Source: Aquimarina agarilytica ZC1 (GTDB lineage Bacteria > Bacteroidota > Bacteroidia > Flavobacteriales > Flavobacteriaceae). Taken from it: a stretch of 64,000 bases of DNA. A program made the translations under genes and the position numbers. Of the stretch, positions 16,781-24,516 are shown piece by piece (within the stretch, counting starts at the first letter, position 1; each line of letters starts with the position of its first letter). The stretch lies in the NCBI RefSeq assembly GCF_000255455.1, contig NZ_JH621247.1, forward strand, positions 37,434 to 101,433, read 5' to 3'. The notes beneath the pieces are model-generated. The model worked only from the letters and a program-made list of their open reading frames with translations. It had not been told where the DNA came from and did not search any database.

Positions 16781-18184
16781 TTAAAGATTGAATTTCTTAG
16801 TTAGAGTAGGTGTTGTAGTAGATTTTTTGAGTAAAAAATTTATGTCACTATAGACTTTTTCGTAAGCTCTTTGCTCATCAATATTTTTTTGAGGTTGGAT
16901 AGGAATGGGCTTAATTTTTTTTAAGTAGTGATTTCCATTCAATCGTTTGCCTTCAATAAGTCTTTCATTACCTTCAGCAATGATGGCAGTACACATACCT
17001 GCTTTATAATTAATAACTTTTTCACGTCTTAAAATGTCTCTCTCGATACTTGAATAACTATGAGTTGGACCATCTAAACTTAAACCTCCTTGTTTTTCTG
17101 AAATAGATGTTTTTTCGACTTCTCGTTTGCCTAATGTTTTTTGAAAATGATCTAAGGTTTCAGGGCTTGTGGTTCTGAAAAGAAATTGAGAGCCCATGTT
17201 GGCTATAATTGAGCTAGCTTCCTCTTTTCCGTACTTTAAAACTAGTTGACTAAAATCCTGTATGGCAATACAAGTAGCTATTTTGTTACTTCTTGCTGTC
17301 TCAGGGATATTGCTAAAATTTGGAATAGATAATACTGTAAATTCGTCAATAATTACAGCACTTTCGTGTTGGTCAGGGATATTCATCTTTTTTAGAATTA
17401 GACCAATAATTGAACTATAAATAGGGCTATAGATATCTCGCTTTTGTAAATTGAAGATTAAGTTTATTATACTTGGATTGTTTGGGTCGTTAGGTAATGG
17501 TAAATCAGTATCGGAAAGTAGGTTTCTAAATATTCGCGGTACATCTAACGAAGCAAAAAAAGCAGTAAAAGTACTCATCATAGAGCCTAAGAGTTTTTTG
17601 TCTCCTGAAACACTAGAAAGTACCTGTGCACTTCTTTTAGCTTCTTCGTCACTAAAAATCAGCTTGATAATTTGCTCAGGATTAGCAGTTAGAAATAATG
17701 CAATAATATGTGGGATACTACAGAATTTTGGGTGCTTTTTTCTTAAGAAAAGAATTGTTCCAGTTAGTATACTTTTTGCAGAATTAAAGAAGTACTTAGC
17801 TGCGTCGTTCTTTGGAATACCCACGATACCACTTAAAAAATAACTGCTGAATTCAATAATGTCTGATTTATCTTCACACAATGAAAGCACGTTAATAGTA
17901 TTAAAATTGTTATCTAAACTAAAATTGATAATAGGTTTTTCGTTTTGCTTAGCAATTCCATTTATTAGTGGTGTCAATTCTCCTTTTGGGTCAAAGGTTA
18001 TACAGCCTTTGTGTTTTACACAGTAAGAAAGTAATGGGTTTATGTACGAATACGTTTTTCCACTTCCTGCACCGCCTACGGCAATAGCTCCACGATTCAG
18101 ATTATTTATTCTGTAGTGTTTTGAAAACCTACCGCTCTTTAAATAGAATGGAGGTGTTTTTGGTTTTAAAAAATCTAATTTCAT
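16781..18184 (-). CDS. type IV coupling protein (VirD4/TraG/MobC-like), no membrane anchor
   Basis: The 467-residue ATPase brings the relaxase-DNA complex to a secretion channel. Walker A is GGAGSGKT (37-44), then the typical ITFDPKGEL (61-69), and Walker B is VIIDEF (D279-E280). The all-alpha region is near 120-220. The N-terminal membrane helices of VirD4 are absent. I start at the ATG at 18184 because it overlaps the relaxase stop as ATGA, a translational coupling signal; an upstream in-frame ATG at 18226 would add 14 residues inside the relaxase gene. Bacteroides IMEs often pair a relaxase with such a MobC protein. Confidence 0.88.
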   Translation of the reverse strand: MKLDFLKPKTPPFYLKSGRFSKHYRINNLNRGAIAVGGAGSGKTYSYINPLLSYCVKHKGCITFDPKGELTPLINGIAKQNEKPIINFSLDNNFNTINVLSLCEDKSDIIEFSSYFLSGIVGIPKNDAAKYFFNSAKSILTGTILFLRKKHPKFCSIPHIIALFLTANPEQIIKLIFSDEEAKRSAQVLSSVSGDKKLLGSMMSTFTAFFASLDVPRIFRNLLSDTDLPLPNDPNNPSIINLIFNLQKRDIYSPIYSSIIGLILKKMNIPDQHESAVIIDEFTVLSIPNFSNIPETARSNKIATCIAIQDFSQLVLKYGKEEASSIIANMGSQFLFRTTSPETLDHFQKTLGKREVEKTSISEKQGGLSLDGPTHSYSSIERDILRREKVINYKAGMCTAIIAEGNERLIEGKRLNGNHYLKKIKPIPIQPQKNIDEQRAYEKVYSDINFLLKKSTTTPTLTKKFNL

Positions 18185-18840
18185 CTTTCGTAAATTTGAG
18201 TGTGTTGCGGTTTGTCCTTTTTCCAAAGTTGTTCGTGTTTGGTTTTACTGCCTGCTTCACCTCTTTGCATTCCATATTTTTCCATTAATTCAGCATAGCG
18301 TGTTTGTTGTTCGGCTAAGGATTTTCTTCCATTAATAAATTCTTTAGCACTTAATCTTCCATCATTTGTGATTGGTACAATTACAGCATGTAAATGGGGT
18401 GTTGTTTCATCAAGATGTAAATGCATACTCAAAACATTTTCTTCGCCATATGTTTCAGATAGGAATGTTTTATTATCTTTCATCCAGCTTTGAACTAAGT
18501 TTTCGTCACTAAAGATTTCAGCCATTTTTGCGTTATCAGAAGTCATGATATAGTCAATAGCTTTTACAGCATCTTTTCGAATGTTTTTTTGAATTTTATA
18601 TCGTGATTTTATTTCATTTTGAATGCGGTCTTGAAATGGTGTTTTTTTACAATAATTAGCCCATTCTTTTTGTGTGTATGACTGCCCGTTTTTGTCCCAA
18701 TGTATATTGTTTAAAATGGCTCTATCTTGAATATTTGACGGATAGCATAATTCTCCATCACTTGTGCATCGATCAATATGATTGCCTAGTGATCCCGACA
18801 ATGATTTTATTTTGTTAAGTCTTAAAATTGCATAGCTCAT
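18181..18840 (-). CDS. MobV (Pre/Mob) family relaxase, short form
   Basis: The 219-residue protein nicks oriT and leads the DNA strand into the recipient. Its start (MSYAILRLNKIK) parallels MobM of pMV158, and H21 aligns with the catalytic histidine of MobM (H22). The metal-binding motif H142-L-D144-E-T-T-P-H149-L-H151 is complete. It ends soon after the catalytic domain, whereas classic MobV relaxases are about twice as long, so the membrane-association and dimer region is missing. It overlaps the coupling protein gene by ATGA. The oriT lies 68 bases upstream of the start. Confidence 0.92.
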   Translation of the reverse strand: MSYAILRLNKIKSLSGSLGNHIDRCTSDGELCYPSNIQDRAILNNIHWDKNGQSYTQKEWANYCKKTPFQDRIQNEIKSRYKIQKNIRKDAVKAIDYIMTSDNAKMAEIFSDENLVQSWMKDNKTFLSETYGEENVLSMHLHLDETTPHLHAVIVPITNDGRLSAKEFINGRKSLAEQQTRYAELMEKYGMQRGEAGSKTKHEQLWKKDKPQHTQIYER

Positions 18841-18907
18841 TTTGTATTATTTTTAATTTTACTATTAAACTATCTCCCCCTCGGAGAGCAAACTTCACCT
18901 TTCGGAG

Positions 18908-18936
18908 AAAGTGTAGTTTGTTACACTTTACACAGG
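18908..18936 (+). other. oriT of the pMV158/MobV type
   Basis: AAAGTGTA (18908-18915) and TACACTTT (18922-18929) form an 8-bp inverted repeat, with GTTTGT between. The pMV158 oriT, as I remember it, is AAAGTATA-GTGTGT-TATACTTTAC, nicked as GTGTG|TT. The match predicts a nick between 18920 and 18921 on the plus strand. Transfer would then lead with the replication and integrase end, and the relaxase gene would enter last, as expected. A further imperfect stem (CAAACTTCACC and its complement) and two copies of CGGAGA lie just to the left. Confidence 0.82.
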
Positions 18937-18944
18937 TTTGAAGT

Positions 18945-19517
18945 TTAGAAGTATCTATTATGGATAATTTGGCCTCCTTTTTTGGTATATAAAATGAAGT
19001 AATAAATAGCTATCCAGCCTAATGGAATATACCAGGCATAAAATATTTTATCCGTCTCAAAATAGATCCGAAGGAGATCATGTTCGCCAAGAACAATTCC
19101 TTGTTTTTTATTGCTCATAGCAATAGAATAACAACTATAAATTATGAGCTGTAAAACCCCTAATAATGAGGTTTTATAAAAGGCGTCTTTCCAGTTGTAT
19201 TTTTTTTGGAATTTTAGGAACGAAAACAAGACTATATTACATAGTGAAATAGATAAATTTTTGAGGTTAAAATCCAGGTTCCTTAAGAGGAAATAAAAAG
19301 CTTTTTTTCCTCTTAAATTTGTTTCTTTTAGACATTGTAAAGATTCTGTTGTTAAAGATTCAGCGAACAGAAAAAATAAACCGCTGATTATTGCTATTGG
19401 AAAAAATAAGATCATTACATTTCTGACTAATAGCTGTAGGAGCTGTAATTTCATTCTTGATGGTATCATGTTTTGTTTTTTAAGTTGAGTTTCTGATTTT
19501 TTAAAATCTACGATCAT
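18945..19517 (-). CDS. polytopic membrane protein of unknown function
   Basis: The 190-residue protein has three or four predicted membrane helices (about residues 30-52, 85-100, 112-135 and 158-178) and no motif I recognise. It begins at an ATG that overlaps the end of the DnaC-like gene by 17 bases; a second ATG at 19469 is an alternative start. Its position between the replication module and oriT suggests a role tied to transfer, entry exclusion or immunity, but this is only inference from context. Confidence 0.55.
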   Translation of the reverse strand: MIVDFKKSETQLKKQNMIPSRMKLQLLQLLVRNVMILFFPIAIISGLFFLFAESLTTESLQCLKETNLRGKKAFYFLLRNLDFNLKNLSISLCNIVLFSFLKFQKKYNWKDAFYKTSLLGVLQLIIYSCYSIAMSNKKQGIVLGEHDLLRIYFETDKIFYAWYIPLGWIAIYYFILYTKKGGQIIHNRYF

Positions 19518-20274
19518 TTCCTGTTAAAGGAATAATATTGAACATTTCATATAATCTACTTTTTACTTGAGGGGAGTATCTTTTTTCTAGTTTTTCAATG
19601 CTAAGATTTGTGGTAACAAAAGTTTTCTTTCCTAAATTTTTGAAATTGTTATATCTAATCTGTAAAATGCGATCGAAAAGTTCTTCTTTAATTCCCCAAG
19701 CTTGTACTTGGTTTTCAGTGCCTAAATCATCAAAATGAATAGTGCCTCTGGAATATTTTTCAATTACAGATTCACCACCATTTCCATACGCCTTACTTTC
19801 TTTGTTAAACTCAGTTATCACAGTATGAACCGAAGTGTTTTTAAAATAGATTTGCTTTAAATCATACTTTAGGCTTATGCTTTGAATAATATCAAATATT
19901 GAACTCTTTCCTGTTCCACACTCGCCATAAATTAAAAGCCCTTTTCTAAGCTCTCCATTTGTTATTTTTTCAAATTCGATATCGTCCGAAAAGTATCGAG
20001 AGATGATATCTAAAAAGAGCTTATTTTCACTATCAACATTGAAGTATCTCCCCTTTGAAGCAAAATATTTTTTGCCTTCTACCCAAATTTGTTTTTTTAT
20101 CCACTGAGTTGGAATTGGTGTTAATGGTCTAGGTTTGTTTTTTTCTTTCAGAGAATCAAAATATTGATTGCTTTTTTTGGTTTCTTCTTTTTTGAGCTCA
20201 ATTCTTTTTTTTCTTTCTTCCTCAGTTTCCAAACCCATTTGAATTTTTGCCTGTTGCCCTAGAGAGTTTTTCAT
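19501..20274 (-). CDS. DnaC/IstB-like AAA+ ATPase (helicase loader)
   Basis: The 257-residue protein has Walker A GECGTGKSS (117-125), Walker B TIHFDDLG (D182-D183), sensor TTN (221-223) and a probable arginine finger R240 (VKSRLYEM). This is the AAA+ form that loads replicative helicase or assists transposition. The start overlaps the stop of the winged-helix gene as ATGA, so the two are coupled. With that protein it likely forms an initiator-loader pair that replicates the excised circle using the host DnaB. Confidence 0.8.
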   Translation of the reverse strand: MKNSLGQQAKIQMGLETEEERKKRIELKKEETKKSNQYFDSLKEKNKPRPLTPIPTQWIKKQIWVEGKKYFASKGRYFNVDSENKLFLDIISRYFSDDIEFEKITNGELRKGLLIYGECGTGKSSIFDIIQSISLKYDLKQIYFKNTSVHTVITEFNKESKAYGNGGESVIEKYSRGTIHFDDLGTENQVQAWGIKEELFDRILQIRYNNFKNLGKKTFVTTNLSIEKLEKRYSPQVKSRLYEMFNIIPLTGNDRRF

Positions 20275-20702
20275 TTTTTTCTTGGATTAGCATTAATGAA
20301 TTTTCTTTTTGAATTTTTCTTTTTTAAATAATTATTAGATGTATTATTAATACTCGTATTATTATCATTCAAAATTTCTTGTATAGGTCTATTCAAATTA
20401 ATTTTACTAGGGTGGGAAAAAATTGTGATATACCTATGCAAAATTTCTTTACTACCATCAGCACGATAAATAAACCTTTCAATGTATCCGCATTCTTCCA
20501 ATTGAAGAAGCCAGTTATTGATAGTTTGTTTCGAAACTTGATAGAGTTCTTCAAAATATTTATTAGTAGACCAACAAATACGGTGATTATTAGTAAGAGC
20601 GGTTATTTCGGCAAAAAGAATCTTTGCAGCCGGCGATAACCTTTTGTCGTATCTTATTTCTGCAGGGAGTATTGCATAATAGTTTGGCTTGGATTTTTCC
20701 AT
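20271..20702 (-). CDS. winged-helix replication initiator-like protein
   Basis: The 143-residue protein starts with the phage/plasmid replication signature YYAILPAEIRYDKRLSPAAK and then a winged helix (WSTNKYFEELYQVSKQTINNWLLQLEECGYIER, given here as two adjoining helices, residues about 39-72). The tail is basic and low in complexity (SNNYLKKKNSKRK). It resembles DnaD/RepA-type N-terminal domains that bind the origin. It is coupled to the DnaC-like gene. No iterons are obvious in the upstream 100 bases, so the origin site remains unknown. Confidence 0.68.
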   Translation of the reverse strand: MEKSKPNYYAILPAEIRYDKRLSPAAKILFAEITALTNNHRICWSTNKYFEELYQVSKQTINNWLLQLEECGYIERFIYRADGSKEILHRYITIFSHPSKINLNRPIQEILNDNNTSINNTSNNYLKKKNSKRKFINANPRKK

Positions 20703-20765
20703 AGTAAATGATTTTGTAAATACAGTATCTTTGTGCTGTATTAATATGTTAGATGTTAATTAGAA

Positions 20766-20799
20766 AGTCTAAAAGAAGTGTCAGAAGCTATTTTAGACT
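20766..20799. terminator. hairpin after the excisionase-like gene
   Basis: AGTCTAAAA (20766-20774) pairs with TTTTAGACT (20791-20799). The T-tract that follows is on the plus-strand side, while the gene it would end is on the minus strand, so function as a terminator is uncertain. Confidence 0.4.
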
Positions 20800-20802
20800 T
20801 TT

Positions 20803-21105
20803 TTATTTTCTAGATGCTTTTACAAGCTTTGAGTTTTTTCTTGCTTGAGTTAAAAGCTCTTTTTTAGAATAGAATACAGTCCTGCCTATTTTATAGTAGG
20901 GTATGAGTTCTTTCTTTTTCCATTTAATTAAGCATTGCACTGAAACTCCAAGTAAGTCTGCTGCTTCTGTTTGGGTAAGTCTATCTTCTTCGGGATTAGC
21001 TGAGGATTCATCTATCAGCTCAGTTTTTCTAAGGCGATTCACCACTAATTCTATAGTGTGTTCTAAGTCCTTTTTTGAAAAACCGTATAATATTGGATTA
21101 CTCAT
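20803..21105 (-). CDS. excisionase-like HTH protein
   Basis: The 100-residue protein carries a MerR-like helix-turn-helix of the excisionase/HTH_17 class at about residues 44-90 (RLTQTEAADLLGVSVQCLIK, then YYKIGRTVFYSKKEL). In Bacteroidetes mobile elements such small proteins promote excision with the tyrosine integrase or regulate transfer genes. The N-terminal 40 residues look helical. It is separated from the integrase by the unknown 372-aa gene. Confidence 0.75.
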   Translation of the reverse strand: MSNPILYGFSKKDLEHTIELVVNRLRKTELIDESSANPEEDRLTQTEAADLLGVSVQCLIKWKKKELIPYYKIGRTVFYSKKELLTQARKNSKLVKASRK

Positions 21106-21243
21106 GTTAATTGATTTTTAAATAATTCATAGTTAACTTTTGTTAACACATCAAAACTATTTTTAAAATCACATGATAAATTATCGTTTTTGAAAAGATA
21201 ATTTTATTTGCTGATAATCAGATTTTTATATATTTAATTTTTT

Positions 21244-22362
21244 TTAAATAGATAATTCTTTCCAAGACATTGAGTAATTTAATAAAGTGTTTTTTTTAGG
21301 ATGGGTAGTGCTTTTATTGTAAATCTTTTTTAGCATAGGAATGGAAAGTTTAGTGTTAAAATAGCTATGTAGATTTCTTATAATTTGAATTTTCTTTGAT
21401 TTTTTAAGAGCGTTTTTTTCGGAAAGAAATAAGAACATTTCCATAATTTTTTCAAGTTGATCCCTATTTAGGTCTAATCTTTCATGATTAAAACTTTGTT
21501 TTACAAATAGAAAATCAAAAAAATCGTTGCTGTTTATTGGAAGTAGAGTGCAATATTCCTCAAAGAATCGTTTAATAAATTTTGATAGATTTTGTTTGCT
21601 AATTGTAGAGGTGTCAATATTGATTATTTGAGTCAGATAGTCTTGATTTGATTTTAAGTCTTCGTTTGATTGTAATTGAGTTAATAGTTCCCAAATTGTA
21701 GATTCTGTTAAATCAAGCAAACTTTTATTTGTTATTTTTTTATTCTCCAAGGTTAAAAAATCATTAGCAATTGTGGGATGCATATATTTGCTAGAATGGT
21801 TTACTATGGGTTCTTTATACTTTTTCAGTAAAAATTTTCTATACTGTAATCCAGTAGTAATTCCATATAGTATTTCTAAAATAGAATCTGGGTCTGTTTC
21901 TCCATTATTAAAATTATTTCCTGTTAAATAGATTTTACTTACGATTTTTTGTTGAATTCTAACATGGTAATTGTTGATTTCAAGATGATCTATGTTTTCA
22001 GGTTGATGAAGCCAATTAAAAGCTTCTAGTGCTGAATCATCACCTTGGGAATAATTATAATTGGCTTCATCTAGCATAAGTTTATCATATATCAGTAACT
22101 CATTAGTATGCGGATGTATTCTGCAATACTCTAAATCAAAAAACAGGTTAAAATGTCCTGGAGTGAATGGTAATGATAGAAGATCGTTGTCTTCAGGCAT
22201 ACCTAAAATTGAACCTAACAGTTTAATTCTATCCAAAAAAGGCAGATTAGCTATCATACCTTTAACGAGATAAAATTCGGGAGTTTCTTTTTCAGAGTTG
22301 GTATCTAACCATTCTAAACTAGTTACCATTTTTTTAATGTATTCTATATTGTACATATTCAA
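21244..22362 (-). CDS. unknown protein translationally coupled to the integrase
   Basis: I do not recognise this 372-residue protein. It is rich in leucine, asparagine and aromatic residues, with a central segment containing HFNLFFDLEYCRIHPHTNEL and a helical C-terminal part (MEMFLFLSEKNALKKSKK, IPMLKKIYNK). No signal peptide or membrane helix is seen. Its ATG overlaps the integrase stop (22359-22362, ATGA), so it is made together with the integrase. A role in integration or excision control is plausible. RteC was considered but I could not match its motifs. Confidence 0.6.
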   Translation of the reverse strand: MNMYNIEYIKKMVTSLEWLDTNSEKETPEFYLVKGMIANLPFLDRIKLLGSILGMPEDNDLLSLPFTPGHFNLFFDLEYCRIHPHTNELLIYDKLMLDEANYNYSQGDDSALEAFNWLHQPENIDHLEINNYHVRIQQKIVSKIYLTGNNFNNGETDPDSILEILYGITTGLQYRKFLLKKYKEPIVNHSSKYMHPTIANDFLTLENKKITNKSLLDLTESTIWELLTQLQSNEDLKSNQDYLTQIINIDTSTISKQNLSKFIKRFFEEYCTLLPINSNDFFDFLFVKQSFNHERLDLNRDQLEKIMEMFLFLSEKNALKKSKKIQIIRNLHSYFNTKLSIPMLKKIYNKSTTHPKKNTLLNYSMSWKELSI

Positions 22363-23594
22363 ATTTTATTCCAAGTATTATCCATTTCGTTTTTCTTAAA
22401 ATCATCAGCAATTTCTACATAGCGTTTAAACGACGATTCATCTTTATGACCAGTAATATTGCGTACTACCATTTCTTTCATTCCAAGAATTAAAGAGTTT
22501 GTCACAAAAGTTTTTCTAGCTGTATGACTAGTAATTAATTGATGTTTTGGAAACACTTTATCAACTCTTTTTTGACCAATATATCGTGTAGTGTTTACAG
22601 GAGTATCAATGCCAACTATTTTGCAACACTCTTTTATATACTGATTAAATTTTTGACCTGAGATTTTAGGTATAGGCTCGTAAAGAGTGTCTTTATACTT
22701 GTTTAAAATGGCTTTGGAAAAAGCATTTAAAGGTATTTTGTGGTCAATGGTCTTTGTTTTTTGAACATTAAGTTTTAGGTAATCTTCATAAATATTTGAA
22801 GGTTTAAGCTGTTTTATATCGCTAAATCTCAATCCTGAAAAGCAACCTAAACAATAAAAGTCTTTAACGTGTTCCAGGCGTTTAGATTCAAACTCGTAAT
22901 TATAGAGTTTCATCAGTTCATCCATGGTTAAATAAATTACCTCGATTGTATTGCTTACGGTCTTAAATTTTTTGAATTCTAAATTTTCATGGTATTTTCT
23001 TTCGTAAGACCAATTCATGAAAGTTTTAAGCACTGATATTATTCTGCCGTAATAATTATTGAGCGTGTTTCTTTCTTCAAAAGCGTAATCTCTAAAATCT
23101 TCGTAAAAATTAACGTCAACATTGTCAAATCTTAAGTTATATTTTTTTGCTACATCAAAATCCTTTATGAAATTTTTACAGGATATATATTTTTTAATTG
23201 TACCGTTTGCCTTAGTTGATTTATTGGTGTCAATAAATTCTTGGAATGATTCAAAAAAACTTGGAGCAATACTATTTGAATTTATGCTGTCGTTTTCAAG
23301 CTTGTCAATTACATATTCCTTAGTTAATGGAATGTTGTTTAGCAAGGCATGCCTATGAATTAGCTTAAGCTTGTTTTCAAGTTCATCAAGCTCCTTATTG
23401 AATTCAATATGGAAATTGTAATCTTCATTTTTAAGATTGGCTTTAACTCTTTGGTTTTTCCAGTCCTTTTGCTTGGTTCTTACGCTCTTTACGTTCCTAC
23501 GAATCCTTTCACCGTTTAGAGTGATAATCATACGAACAGGAATAAATCCGTCTTTGTTTATTTTATCTTTTCGTAATGTGAATGAAACTTGCAT
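22359..23594 (-). CDS. int: tyrosine recombinase (integrase)
   Basis: The 411-residue protein catalyses site-specific integration and excision. An arm-binding region (residues about 1-85, with NGERIRRN) precedes a SAM-like core-binding domain (110-205) and the catalytic domain. The active residues are R256 (SGLRFSD), probably K281 or a neighbour, H357 and R360 (SHTARKT), H383 (TGHKD) and nucleophile Y392 (KRYVEI). This is the Bacteroidetes phage-integrase/CTn type. Given the repeats at tRNA-Gln, that gene is its target. Confidence 0.95.
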   Translation of the reverse strand: MQVSFTLRKDKINKDGFIPVRMIITLNGERIRRNVKSVRTKQKDWKNQRVKANLKNEDYNFHIEFNKELDELENKLKLIHRHALLNNIPLTKEYVIDKLENDSINSNSIAPSFFESFQEFIDTNKSTKANGTIKKYISCKNFIKDFDVAKKYNLRFDNVDVNFYEDFRDYAFEERNTLNNYYGRIISVLKTFMNWSYERKYHENLEFKKFKTVSNTIEVIYLTMDELMKLYNYEFESKRLEHVKDFYCLGCFSGLRFSDIKQLKPSNIYEDYLKLNVQKTKTIDHKIPLNAFSKAILNKYKDTLYEPIPKISGQKFNQYIKECCKIVGIDTPVNTTRYIGQKRVDKVFPKHQLITSHTARKTFVTNSLILGMKEMVVRNITGHKDESSFKRYVEIADDFKKNEMDNTWNKI

Positions 23595-23648
23595 AAAATT
23601 TTAATTATTACCTGCTAAAAGCTATAAGTGCTAGTAAGGATAGATTAG

Positions 23649-23948
23649 CTAAACTGCTTGTTTTGTATAAGGTTGAATTTTATTAATGTCATCTTCTTTT
23701 TCAATTTGAGCTTTCCTAATTTCGTAGAAGGATTGTAAGTTTGACCAAAATTCTGGGCTGTTTCCAAAAAATTTGCTTAATCTTAATGCCATTTCGCCAC
23801 TTATACCCATTTCTTCACGTACAATTTTACCTACTCTAGAATCACTTACGCCAATACTTTTAGCCAATTTATAGGCTGTTATTCCCATGGGTTTTAAAAA
23901 ATCCTCTCTAAGCATCTCTCCAGGGTGTACGTTCATTTGCTTTTCCAT
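23649..23948 (-). CDS. higA: HigA-family antitoxin
   Basis: The 99-residue protein has the HigA/VapI start VHPGEMLREDFLKPMGIT and an XRE helix-turn-helix (AYKLAKSIGVSDSRVGKIV), ending with FFGNSPEFWSNLQ, which is standard for the family. It neutralises HigB and represses the operon. It follows higB by 12 bases, in the inverted toxin-first order typical of higBA. Its place beside attR fits stabilisation of the integrated element. Confidence 0.92.
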   Translation of the reverse strand: MEKQMNVHPGEMLREDFLKPMGITAYKLAKSIGVSDSRVGKIVREEMGISGEMALRLSKFFGNSPEFWSNLQSFYEIRKAQIEKEDDINKIQPYTKQAV

Positions 23949-23960
23949 TTTTACATCTTT

Positions 23961-24242
23961 TTAGTGATAATCTATAATTTCTACATCGTAAGCATTGTGA
24001 TTATTCCACTTGAAAATAATTCGCCATTGCATATTTATACTAATTGAGTGATATTCTTTTAAATTTCCTTGTAACTGGTGTAATCTATTGCCAGGCGGAA
24101 TCGTAAGATCATTTAAATCTTTTGATGAATGAATTTGTACGAGCTTTCTAAAAGCTTTTTTTTGAATTGATGCATCTATCTTTTTAGATGAATGACCCGC
24201 AAACAATTTTTCTGTTTCTTTATCGCCAAACGATTTTATCAT
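23961..24242 (-). CDS. higB: HigB-family toxin (RelE superfamily mRNA interferase)
   Basis: The 93-residue protein has the HigB pattern: IKSFGDKETEKLF at the start, LNDLTIPPGNRLHQLQG in the middle and WRIIFKWNN near the end, with EIIDYH closing. Family members cleave mRNA on the ribosome. Length and motifs are intact, so it should be active. It is the gene of the element nearest to attR, reading inward from the edge. Confidence 0.92.
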   Translation of the reverse strand: MIKSFGDKETEKLFAGHSSKKIDASIQKKAFRKLVQIHSSKDLNDLTIPPGNRLHQLQGNLKEYHSISINMQWRIIFKWNNHNAYDVEIIDYH

Positions 24243-24268
24243 TTCAATTATATGTTAGTAAATATACA

Positions 24269-24298
24269 CAACAAAAAGTTAGTAAACAACAAAAAGTT
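24269..24298. promoter_or_regulatory. direct repeats upstream of higBA
   Basis: CAACAAAAAGTT occurs at 24269-24280 and 24287-24298, 18 bases apart, just upstream of higB. On the minus strand a TATATTTA box follows. Tandem sites near the promoter are a good candidate for HigA autorepression. Confidence 0.5.
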
Positions 24299-24405
24299 TG
24301 TATGTAATTTTTTTTGTAATGTTTCATTATATTTATTGAAGTTTAACTTAAGCCTTATTAATATTGATTGTTATTAATTAATTAGGGGGTTAAAAAGGGG
24401 GATAA

Positions 24406-24445
24406 AAACTATGTTTAATACATTAAATAGTATTAAACATAGTTT
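24406..24445. repeat. 16-bp perfect inverted repeat near attR
   Basis: The arms 24406-24421 (AAACTATGTTTAATAC) and 24430-24445 are exact complements around an eight-base loop. On the minus strand a TTTTTA run follows, so it may stop transcription entering the element from outside. It could also be an integrase or excisionase arm site, as it lies 72 bases inside attR. The rest of the gap between higB and attR holds no gene. Confidence 0.6.
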
Positions 24446-24516
24446 GTGTAAACCCTTATGTGTTCAAATATAGGGAATTAAATGACATTAATAGGAGTTA
24501 AAAAAGTATGGTGGTT

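Larger units (their letters stand above)
12778..24516. mobile_element. integrative mobilizable element in tRNA-Gln
   Basis: An 11,739-bp segment lies between two perfect 19-bp repeats derived from the tRNA-Gln 3' end. It carries a tyrosine integrase, an excisionase-like HTH protein, a replication module, a MobV relaxase, an oriT, a coupling protein, TraO-like and TraQ-like proteins, HigBA and several unknown genes. It has no VirB4/TraG-type ATPase or other core of a type IV secretion system, so I class it as mobilizable (IME) and dependent on a helper ICE. From 13482 to 24242 every gene is on the minus strand; only the nuclease-like gene at the tRNA end is on the plus strand. Confidence 0.88.

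Noticed and set aside
21244-22362. RteC assignment for the gene behind the integrase
   Set aside because: I could not match the RteC sequence landmarks I remember, so I left it as unknown.
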